Of a stretch of 64,000 bases of DNA, positions 10,354 through 21,000 are shown piece by piece. Each line of letters begins with the position of its first letter. Position 1 is the first letter of the stretch. The DNA comes from Nemertoderma westbladi (taxonomy: Eukaryota; Xenacoelomorpha; Nemertodermatida; Nemertodermatidae), in assembly GCA_032718475.1 (NCBI GenBank), contig JAUCBJ010008428.1, positions 53,858 through 117,857 on the forward strand. Direction: 5' to 3'. The notes under the pieces are model-generated. The model saw only the letters and a list, made by a program, of their open reading frames with translations. It did not search any database and was not told the DNA's origin. Position numbers and translations under genes: made by a program.

Positions 10354-10645
10354 TTACGCTGGGGTAGTTTCCCAGATCGGTTGCGGGAATGAGTTCCTGA
10401 TATGCCTGTATCATCCGTTCATATCGTTGTAAGATACTTCGGATATTCTGTAGTTGAGCCTGTATATCGCTGAGGGGGGTCTCGGCTCCCTTTAGTTGTT
10501 TCTCGATGCGGTGGTATGCTCGAGTCACTCCACCTTTGAGAGCTCCCAGTCGACGGGCCATGTTCTTCACATTCGGTACCTCGTCGGTTTCCGAGTCTGT
10601 GTGGGGGTCCATTTCATCAGTATCGGAGACGTTATTCGTCGTCAT
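10346..10645 (-). CDS. N-terminal gag segment, 99 codons
   Basis: The product starts with an acidic segment and has a helical, coiled-coil-like middle (ARRLGALKGGVTRAYHRIEK), similar in style to the N-terminus of BEL/Pao gag. The ATG overlaps the stop of the preceding frame as ATGA. It ends at TAG 10346-10348; the main gag frame opens in the +1 register at an ATG only 2 nt before that stop, and has a TAA just upstream of this ATG. So the two gag parts are joined either by reinitiation, by a +1 shift in a very short window, or were one frame split by an indel. The last is simplest for a decaying element. Confidence 0.6.
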   Translation of the reverse strand: MTTNNVSDTDEMDPHTDSETDEVPNVKNMARRLGALKGGVTRAYHRIEKQLKGAETPLSDIQAQLQNIRSILQRYERMIQAYQELIPATDLGNYPSVNA

Positions 10646-11050
10646 TCTAGCGCCTCGTTGATTGCTATATATGCGATATCGTAAAATAGTTCTTCATAGG
10701 TCTCGTATTCAGCCTGGACTACCCGAACGGTAATCCTGAATCGTCCAATGTTCGTTCCTTGTACTTCGACTTCGACGTGCCAGATTCCTGGCTCAACTTG
10801 GATTATATCAATAGGTGTCTTCCATTCCCTGACTCTCTTATTTATGATCTGCAGACAACGAGTTTTTAGTTTGAGTTTGTAATTTGATTGAACCACGGCT
10901 TTGTCTTAAATCAAATACCAGAGTTTCCTCGTAGTGGGTGCTGGGTAAGCACGGAGAGAGTTTGAAGAGTACTGTAGAATTCCCAACATCCACCAGTTGA
11001 AGTTGGCCGCGTCTTATTCTCAATTTTGTTGCCGTTATTCCCGACACCAT
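10642..11050 (-). CDS. Small leader frames next to the primer-binding site
   Basis: Two overlapping frames fill the space between the 5' LTR and gag. The first (70 codons) starts with an ATG formed by the last base of the LTR and the primer-binding site at 11050-11048. The second (84 codons, 10896-10642, no ATG start) overlaps it in the +1 register and ends at the ATGA overlap with gag. Joined conceptually they would make one protein of roughly 135 residues, with alternating hydrophobic and charged segments suggesting beta strands. I know no family for it. It may be an accessory protein or chance open leader sequence. Confidence 0.35.
11032..11049 (-). promoter_or_regulatory. Primer-binding site of the BEL/Pao element
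   Basis: On the minus strand the LTR ends CCCCCA and is followed at once by TGGTGTCGGGAATAACGG. A PBS begins TGG because tRNAs end in CCA, so the junction is canonical. The tRNA species was not identified. Confidence 0.75.
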
Positions 11051-12072
11051 GGGGGAAAACGCCGATGCTGGAGGCGGAACTTTTAAACCACGGGATTCCG
11101 GCCAGTCACCGGATATTGGGAGTGGAGAAGGAGTACTTTCTTAAATGCAGGATTGCGGTTGAGAAAAGGTTGCATTAGTTGGATATAATCGCTTAATGTA
11201 ACTTTCCTACAGTTGTTGAATCATGAATCCTGAATCCTGATTGAGAATAAGTTGGGCTTCCCCAAACCAATATACACCAAATATTCACAATAATATATGA
11301 CAATATAAATTCCTACAGTACATTATTTAATTACCCACTGTTCGCTTTAGATTTTAACCTAACTAATGTTCCCCATTTTCCCTCGGTCCTAGTCTCGGTA
11401 CCGTGGAGTCAGTGTCGGTCGACCCTGTTGCGTGTCCGTCCCACCCTTCCCAAACTCCGAAGGGATTGGTCATCAGGAAAGCGGTACGGCTTGGCTAAGG
11501 GTCGGTCAAGTCGGTAGACCCGGTTGCGTGTCCGTCCCACCCTCCCCGAACCCCGAAGGGATCGGTCATCAGGAAAGCGGTACAGCTTGGCTAGGGGTCT
11601 GTCGAGTCGGTGGACCCGTTTGCATGTCCATCCCACCCTTCCCGAACCCTGAAGGGATTGGTCATCAGGAAAGCGGTACGGCTTGGCTAGGGGTCCGTCG
11701 GTTCATCACAGGGACCCAACTACCTAGGCTTTCCGAATCCTTTTCAGGCTCGTAGTCGCTTCGGTAGCCGAGAAGCTGCTCCGAACAGTCCCAACTGTTG
11801 GTAGTTTTCCGAGTCCTTATTCAGGCTCGTACTAACGCCGGTCGTGGAACCCACTCCAGGAAGGCAGTCCTCGTCAAACCCTTCCTCCGTTTAGTCGGTC
11901 GACCCGTCGCAAGTCCCTGGCGTAGTCGGCAAGCTTTCTGAGTCCTTATTCAGGCTCGTAATAACTGCCGGCGACCAGGGACCGCTAAGGATCTGTCCAT
12001 CGGTTCCCATCGCAAATCCCTGACACAAGCAGCAGACTTCCCGAGTCCTTATTCTGGCTCGTAATAACTGCT
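11050..12072 (-). repeat. 5' LTR of the BEL/Pao element (outer end truncated)
   Basis: This LTR matches the left copy from 11081 to 12072. Its inner end (11050-11080) fixes the true LTR terminus, CA next to the primer-binding site. At 12072 similarity stops and satellite 2 begins, so about 333 bp present at 3353-3685, which should hold the promoter, is missing. It has three 96-bp units instead of four, and lacks another segment present at about 2930-3070 in the left copy. Loss of the promoter end would make this copy unable to drive its own genomic RNA. Confidence 0.85.
11427..11714. repeat. 96-bp tandem repeat in the LTR, three units
   Basis: Units start at 11427, 11523 and 11619, homologous to the four-unit block in the left LTR. 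The loss or gain of one whole unit explains part of the length difference between the LTRs. Confidence 0.92.
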
Positions 12073-15000
12073 AGTTACGTCCGTACTCCTACCCACTAGT
12101 TTCATCCCGCTACTGCACTTGCACTAGTTCCGTCCAATCCTACCCACTAGTTTCATCCCGCTACTGCACTTGCACTAGTTCCGTCCGTACTCCTAGCCAC
12201 TAGATTCATCCCGCTACTGCACTTGCACTAGTTCCGTCCAATCCTACCCACTAGTTTCATCCCGCTACTGCACTTGCACTAGTTCCGTCCGTACTCCTAG
12301 CCACTAGTTTCATCCCGCTCCTGCACTTGCACTAGCTCCGTCCGTACTCCTACCCACTAGTTTCATCCCGCTACTGCACTTACACTAGTTACGTCTGTAC
12401 TACTAGCCACTAGTTTGATCCCGCTACTGCACTTTCACTAGTTCCGTCCGTACTCCTAGCCACTAGTTTCATCCCGCTACTGCACTTGCACTAGTTCCGT
12501 CCAATCCTACCCACGAGTTTCATCCCGCTACTGCACTTGCACTAGTTCCGTCCAATCCTACCCACTAGTTTCATCCCGCTACTGCACTTGCACTAGTTCC
12601 GTCCATACTCCTACCCACTAGTTCCGTCCGTACTCCTAGCCACTAGTTTCATCCCGGTACTGTACTTGCACTAGTTCCATCCGTACTACTAGCCACTAGT
12701 TTCATCCCGCTACTGCACTTGCAATAGTTCCGTCCGTACTACTAGCCACTAGTTTCATCCTGCTACTGCACTTGCACTAGTTCCGTCCGTACTACTAGCC
12801 ACTAGTTTCATCCCGCTACTGCACTTGCACTAGTTCCGTCCGTAATACTAGCCACTAGTTCCATCCCGCTACTGCACTTGCACTAGTTCCGTCCAATCAT
12901 ACCCACTAGTTTCATCCCGCTACTGCACTTGCACTAGTTCCGTCCGTACTACTAGCCACTAGTTTCATCCCGCTACTGCACTTGCACTAGTTCCGTCCGT
13001 ACTCCTAGCCACTAGTTTCATCCCGCTACTGCACTTGCACTAGTTCCGTCCGCTCTCCTACCCACTAGTTTCATCCCGCTACTGCACTTGCACTAGTTCC
13101 ATCCATACTCCTAGACACTAGTTTCATCCGCTACTGCACTTGCACTAGTTCCGTCCGCACTCCTAGCCAATAGTTTCATCCCGCTACTGCACTTGCACTA
13201 GTTCCGTCCGTAGTCCTAGCCACTAGTCTCATCCCGCTACTGCACTTGCACTAGTTCCGTCCAATCCTACACACTAGTTTCATCCCGCTACTGCACTTTC
13301 ACTATTTCCGTCCAATCCTACCCACTAGTTTCATCCCGCTACTGCACTTGAACTAGTTCCGTCCGTACTCCTAGCCACTAGTTTCATCCGCTACTGCACT
13401 TGCACTAGTTCCGTCCAATCCTACCCACTAGTTTCATCCCGCTACTGCACTTGCACTAGTTCCGTCCGTACTCCTAACCACTAGTTTCATCCGCTACTGC
13501 ACTTGCACTAGTTCCGTCCGTACTCCTAGCCACTAGTTTCATCCCGCTACTGCACTTGCACTAGTTCCGTCCACTCCTAGCCTCTAGTTTCATCCCGCTA
13601 CGGCACTTGCACTAGTTCCGTCCGTACTACTAGCCACTAGTTTTATCCCGCTACTGCACTTGCACTAGTTCCGTCCGTACTCCTACCCACTAGTTCCGTC
13701 CGTACTCCTAGCCTCTAGTTTCATCCCGCTACTGCACTTGCACTAGTTCCGTCCGTACTCCTAGCCACTAGTTTCATCCCGCTACTGCACTTGCACTATT
13801 TCCGTCCAATCCTACCCACTAGTTTCATCCCGCTACCGCACTTGCACTAGTTCCGTCCGTACTCCTAGCCACTAGTTTCATCCCACTTCTGCACTTGCAC
13901 TAGCTCCGTCCGTACTCCTACCCACTAGTTTCATCCCGCTACTGCACTTACACTAGTTACGTCTGTACTACTAGCCACTAGTTTCATCCCGCTACTGCAC
14001 TTTCACTAGTTCCGTCCGTACTCGAAGTCACTAGTTTCATCCCGCTACTGCACTTGCACTAGTTCCGCCCAATCCTACCCACTAGTTTCATCCCGCTACT
14101 GCACTTGCACTAGTTCCGTCCAATCCTACCCACTAGTTTCATCCCGCTACTGCACTTGCACTAGTTCCATCCATACACCTACCCACTAGTTCCGTCCGTA
14201 CTCCTAGTCACTAGTTTCATCCCGGTACTGTACTTGCACTAGTTCCGTCCGTACTACTAGCCACTAGTTTCATCCCGCTACTGCACTTGCACTAGTTCCG
14301 TCCAATCCTACCCACTAGTTTCATCCCGCTACTGCACTTGCACTAGTTCCATCCATACTCCTACCCACTAGTTCCGTCCGTACTCCTAGTCACTAGTTTC
14401 ATCCCGGTACTGCACTTGCACTAGTTCCGTCCGTACTCCTAACCACTAATTTCATCCCGCTACTGCACTTGCACTAGTTCCGCCCACTCCTACCCACTAG
14501 TTTCATCCCGCTACTGCACTTACACTAGTTCCGTCCGTACTCCTACCCACTAGTTTCATCCCGCTACTGCACGTGCACTAGTTCCGTCCAATCCTACCCA
14601 TTAGTTTCATCCCGCTACTGCACTTGCACTTGTTCCGTCCGTACTCCTAGCCACTAGTTTCATCCCGCTACTGCACTTGCACTATTTCCGTCCAATCCTA
14701 CCCACTAGTTTCATCCCGCTACTGCACTTGCACTAGTTCCGTCCGTACTCCTAGCCACTAGTTTCATCCCGCTTCTGCACTTGCACTAGCTCCGTCCGTA
14801 CTCCTACCCACTAGTTTCATCCCGCTACTGCACTTACACTAGTTACGTCTGTACTACTAGCCACTAGTTTCATCCCGCTACTGCACTTTCACTAGTTCCA
14901 TCCGTACTCCTAGCCACTAGTTTCATCCCGCTACTGCACTTGCACTAGTTCCGTCCAATCCTACCCACTAGTTTCATCCCGCAACTGCACTTGCACTAGT

Positions 15001-18000
15001 TCCGTCCAATCCTACCCACTAGTTTCATCCCGCTACTGCACTTGCACTAGTTCCGTCCATACTCCTACCCACTAGTTCCGTCCGTACTCCTAGCCACTAG
15101 TTTCATCCCGGTACTGTACTTGCACTAGTTCCGTCCGTACTACTAGCCACTAGTTTCATCCCGCTACTGCACTTGCAATAGTTCCGTCCGTACTACTAGC
15201 CACTAGTTTCATCCTGCTACTGCACTTGCACTAGTTCCGTCCGTACTACTAGCCACTAGTTTCATCCCGCTACTGCACTTGCACTAGTTCCGTCCGTACT
15301 ACTAGCCACTAGTTCCATCCCGCTACTGCACTTGCACTAGTTCCGTCCAATCATACCCACTAGTTTCATCCCGCTACTGCACTTGCACTAGTTCCGTCCG
15401 TACTACTAGCCACTAGTTTCATCCCGCTACGGCACTTGCACTAGTTCCGTCCGTACTCCTACCCTCTAGTTCCGTCCGTACTCCTACCCACTAGATTCAT
15501 CCCGCTACTGCACTTGCACTAGTTCCGTCCACTCCTACCCACTAGTTTCATCCCGCTACTGCACTTGCACTATAGTTCCGTCCGTACTCCTACCCACTAG
15601 TTTCATTCCGCTACTGCACTTGCACTAGTTCCGTCCAATCCTACCCACTAGTTTCATCCCGCTACTGAACTTGCACTAGTTCCGCCGTACTCCTACCCAC
15701 TAGTTCCGTCCGTACTTCTAGCCACTAGTTTCATCCCGCTACTGCACTTGCACTAGTTCCGTCCAATCCTACCCACTAGTTTCATCCCGCTACTGCACTT
15801 GCACTAGTTCCGTCCAATCATACTCACTAGTTTCATCCCACTACTGCACTTGCACTAGTTCCGTCCGTACTCCTAGAAACTAGTTTCAACCCGCTACTGC
15901 ACTAGTTCCGTCCAATCCTACCCACATCCCGCTACTGCACTTGCACTAGTTCCGTCCGTACTCCTAGCCACTAGTTTCATCCGCTACTGCACTTGCACTA
16001 GTTCCGTCCGTACTCCTAGCCAGTAGTTTCATCCCGCTACTGCACTTGTACTAGTTCCGTCCAATCCTACCCACTAGTTTCATCCCGGTACTGCACTTGC
16101 ACTAGTTCCGTCCGTACTCCTAACCACTAGTTTCATCCCGCTACTGCACTTGCACTAGTTCCGTCCAATCCTACCCACTAGTTTAATCCGGCTACTGCAC
16201 TTGCACTAGTTCCGTCCGTACTCCTAGCCTCTAGTTTCATCCCGCTACTGCACTTGCACTAGTTCCGTCCGTACTCCTAGCCATTAGTTTCATCCCGCTA
16301 CTGCACTTGCACTAGTTCCGTCCGTACTCCTAGCCTCTAGTTTCATCCCGCTACTGCACTTGCACTAGTTCCGTCCGTACTCCTACCCACTAGTTTCATC
16401 CCGCTACTGCACTTGCACTAGTTCCGTACACTCCTAGCCACTAGTTTCATCCCGCTACTGCACTTGCACTAGTTCCATCCGTACTCCTAGCCACTAGTTG
16501 CATCCCGCTACTGCACTTGCACTAGTTCCGTCCTATCCTACCCACTAGTTTCATCCCGCTACTGCACTTGCACTAGTTCCGTCCGTACTCCTACCCACTA
16601 GTTCCGTCCGTACTCCTAGCCTCTAGTTTCATCCCGCTACTGCACTTGCACTAGGTCCGTCCGTACTCCTAGCCACTAGTTTCATCCCGCTACTGCACTT
16701 GCACTAGTTCCGTCCGTACTCCTAGCCACTAGTTTCATCCCGCTACTGCACTTGCACTAGTTCCGTCCAATCCTACCCACTAGTTTTATCCCACTACTGC
16801 ACTTGCACTAGTTCCGCCGTACTCCTACCCACTAGTTCCGTCCGTACTCCTAGCCACTAGTTTCATCCCGCTACTGCACTTGCACTAGTTCCGTCCGTAC
16901 TCCTAGCTACTAGTTTCATCCCGCTACTGCACTTGCACTAGTTCCGTCCGTACTCCTAGCCACTAGTTTCATCCCGCTACTGCACTTGCACTAGTTCCGT
17001 CCAATCCTACCCACTAGTTTCATCCCGCTACTGCACTTGCACTAGTTCCGTCCGTACTCCTAGCCACTAGTTTCATCCCGCTACTGCACTTGCACTAGTT
17101 CCGCCCGTACTCCTACCCACTAGTTTCATCCCGCTACTGCACTTGCACTAGTTCCGTCCGTACTCCTAGCCACTAGTTTCATCCCGCTACTGCACTTGCA
17201 CTAGTTCCGTCCGTACTACTAGCCACTAGTTTCATCCCGCTACTGCACTTGCACTAGTTCCGTCCGAACTCCTACCCACTAGTTTCATCCCGCTACTGCA
17301 CTTGCACTAGTTCCGTCCGTACTCCTAGCCACTAGTTTCATCCCGCTACTGCACTTGCACTAGTTCCGTCCGTACTCCTAGCCACTAGTTTCATCCCGCT
17401 ACTGCACTTGCACTAGTTCCGTCCGTACTCCTAGCCACTAGTTTCATCCCGCTACTGCACTTTCACTAGTTCCGCCCGTACTCCTACCCACTAGTTTCAT
17501 CCCGCTACTGCACTTTCACTAGTTCCGTCCGTACTCCTAGCCACTAGTTTCATCCCGCTACTGCACTTGCACTAGTTCCGTCCGAACTCCTACCCACTAG
17601 TTTCATCCCGCTACTGCACTAGTTCCGTCCAATCCTACCCACTAGTTTCATCCCGCTACTGCACTTTCACTAGTTCCGTCCGTACTCCTAGCCACTAGTT
17701 TCATCCCGCTACTGCACTTGCTCTAGTTCCGTCCTATCCTACCCACTAGTTTTATCCCACTACTGCACTTGCACTAGTTCCGCCGTACTCCTACCCACTA
17801 GTTCCGTCCGTACTCCTAGCCACTAGTTTCATCCCGCTACTGCACTTGCACTAGTTCCGTCCGTACTCCTAGCCACTAGTTTCATCCCGCTACTGCACTT
17901 GCACTATTTCCGTCCAATCCTACCCACTAGTTTCATCCCGCTACCGCACTTGCACTAGTTCCGTCCGTACTCCTAGCCACTAGTTTCATCCCACTTCTGC

Positions 18001-21000
18001 ACTTGCACTAGCTCCGTCCGTACTCCTACCCACTAGTTTCATCCCGCTACTGCACTTACACTAGTTACGTCTGTACTACTAGCCACTAGTTTCATCCCGC
18101 TACTGCACTTTCACTAGTTCCGTCCGTACTCGAAGTCACTAGTTTCATCCCGCTACTGCACTTGCACTAGTTCCGCCCAATCCTACCCACTAGTTTCATC
18201 CCGCTACTGCACTTGCACTAGTTCCGTCCAATCCTACCCACTAGTTTCATCCCGCTACTGCACTTGCACTAGTTCCATCCATACTCCTACCCACTAGTTC
18301 CGTCCGTACTCCTAGTCACTAGTTTCATCCCGGTACTGTACTTGCACTAGTTCCGTCCGTACTACTAGCCACTAGTTTCATCCCGCTACTGCACTTGCAC
18401 TAGTTCCGTCCAATCCTACCCACTAGTTTCATCCCGCTACTGCACTTGCACTAGTTCCATCCATACTCCTACCCACTAGTTCCGTCCGTACTCCTAGTCA
18501 CTAGTTTCATCCCGGTACTGCACTTGCACTAGTTCCGTCCGTACTCCTAACCACTAATTTCATCCCGCTACTGCACTTGCACTAGTTCCGCCCACTCCTA
18601 CCCACTAGTTTCATCCCGCTACTGCACTTACACTAGTTCCGTCCGTACTCCTACCCACTAGTTTCATCCCGCTACTGCACGTGCACTAGTTCCGTCCAAT
18701 CCTACCCATTAGTTTCATCCCGCTACTGCACTTGCACTTGTTCCGTCCGTACTCCTAGCCACTAGTTTCATCCCGCTACTGCACTTGCACTATTTCCGTC
18801 CAATCCTACCCACTAGTTTCATCCCGCTACTGCACTTGCACTAGTTCCGTCCGTACTCCTAGCCACTAGTTTCATCCCGCTTCTGCACTTGCACTAGCTC
18901 CGTCCGTACTCCTACCCACTAGTTTCATCCCGCTACTGCACTTACACTAGTTACGTCTGTACTACTAGCCACTAGTTTCATCCCGCTACTGCACTTTCAC
19001 TAGTTCCATCCGTACTCCTAGCCACTAGTTTCATCCCGCTACTGCACTTGCACTAGTTCCGTCCAATCCTACCCACTAGTTTCATCCCGCTACTGCACTT
19101 GCACTAGTTCCGTCCAATCCTACCCACTAGTTTCATCCCGCTACTGCACTTGCACTAGTTCCGTCCATACTCCTACCCACTAGTTCCGTCCGTACTCCTA
19201 GCCACTAGTTTCATCCCGGTACTGTACTTGCACTAGTTCCGTCCGTACTACTAGCCACTAGTTTCATCCCGCTACTGCACTTGCAATAGTTCCGTCCGTA
19301 CTACTAGCCACTAGTTTCATCCTGCTACTGCACTTGCACTAGTTCCGTCCGTACTACTAGCCACTAGTTTCATCCCGCTACTGCACTTGCACTAGTTCCG
19401 TCCGTACTACTAGCCACTAGTTCCATCCCGCTACTGCACTTGCACTAGTTCCGTCCAATCATACCCACTAGTTTCATCCCGCTACTGCACTTGCACTAGT
19501 TCCGTCCGTACTACTAGCCACTAGTTCCATCCCGCTACTGCACTTGCACTAGTTCCGTCCAATCATACCCACTAGTTTCATCCCGCTACTGCACTTGCAC
19601 TAGTTCCGTCCGTACTACTAGCCACTAGTTTCATCCCGCTACGGCACTTGCACTAGTTCCGTCCGTACTCCTACCCTCTAGTTCCGTCCGTACTCCTACC
19701 CACTAGATTCATCCCGCTACTGCACTTGCACTAGTTCCGTCCACTCCTACCCACTAGTTTCATCCCGCTACTGCACTTGCACTATAGTTCCGTCCGTACT
19801 CCTACCCACTAGTTTCATTCCGCTACTGCACTTGCACTAGTTCCGTCCAATCCTACCCACTAGTTTCATCCCGCTACTGAACTTGCACTAGTTCCGCCGT
19901 ACTCCTACCCACTAGTTCCGTCCGTACTTCTAGCCACTAGTTTCATCCCGCTACTGCACTTGCACTAGTTCCGTCCAATCCTACCCACTAGTTTCATCCC
20001 GCTACTGCACTTGCACTAGTTCCGTCCAATCATACTCACTAGTTTCATCCCACTACTGCACTTGCACTAGTTCCGTCCGTACTCCTAGAAACTAGTTTCA
20101 ACCCGCTACTGCACTAGTTCCGTCCAATCCTACCCACATCCCGCTACTGCACTTGCACTAGTTCCGTCCGTACTCCTAGCCACTAGTTTCATCCGCTACT
20201 GCACTTGCACTAGTTCCGTCCGTACTCCTAGCCAGTAGTTTCATCCCGCTACTGCACTTGTACTAGTTCCGTCCAATCCTACCCACTAGTGTCATCCCGG
20301 TACTGCACTTGCACTAGTTCCGTCCGTACTCCTAACCACTAGTTTCATCCCGCTACTGCACTTGCACTAGTTCCGTCCAATCCTACCCACTAGTTTAATC
20401 CGGCTACTGCACTTGCACTAGTTCCGTCCGTACTCCTAGCCTCTAGTTTCATCCCGCTACTGCACTTGCACTAGTTCCGTCCGTACTCCTAGCCATTAGT
20501 TTCATCCCGCTACTGCACTTGCACTAGTTCCGTCCGTACTCCTAGCCTCTAGTTTCATCCCGCTACTGCACTTGCACTAGTTCCGTCCGTACTCCTACCC
20601 ACTAGTTTCATCCCGCTACTGCACTTGCACTAGTTCCGTACACTCCTAGCCACTAGTTTCATCCCGCTACTGCACTTGCACTAGTTCCGTCCGTACTACT
20701 AGCCACTAGTTTCATCCCGCTACTGCACTTGCACTAGTTCCGTCCGTACTACTAGCCACTAGTTCCATCCCGCTACTGCACTTGCACTAGTTCCGTCCAA
20801 TCATACCCACTAGTTTCATCCCGCTACTGCACTTGCACTAGTTCCGTCCGTACTACTAGCCACTAGTTTCATCCCGCTACGGCACTTGCACTAGTTCCGT
20901 CCGTACTCCTACCCTCTAGTTCCGTCCGTACTCCTACCCACTAGATTCATCCCGCTACTGCACTTGCACTAGTTCCGTCCACTCCTACCCACTAGTTTCA

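Larger units (their letters stand above)
2146..12072 (-). mobile_element. BEL/Pao-type LTR retrotransposon lacking RT and integrase
   Basis: Two direct repeats (2146-3685 and 11050-12072) bracket a minus-strand coding region. The order on the minus strand is 5' LTR, primer-binding site, small frames, gag of the DUF1759 type, zinc-finger plus DUF1758-type aspartic protease, AT-rich filler, frames A, B and C, poly-G polypurine tract, 3' LTR. Gag and protease assign it to BEL/Pao. Reverse transcriptase, RNase H and integrase, normally about 3 kb after the protease, are not detectable. Both outer LTR ends are cut: the left copy lacks about 31 bp, the right about 333 bp, and satellites abut directly. 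No target-site duplication is visible. It could be a decayed deletion derivative or a non-autonomous family with its own 3' genes. Confidence 0.85.
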
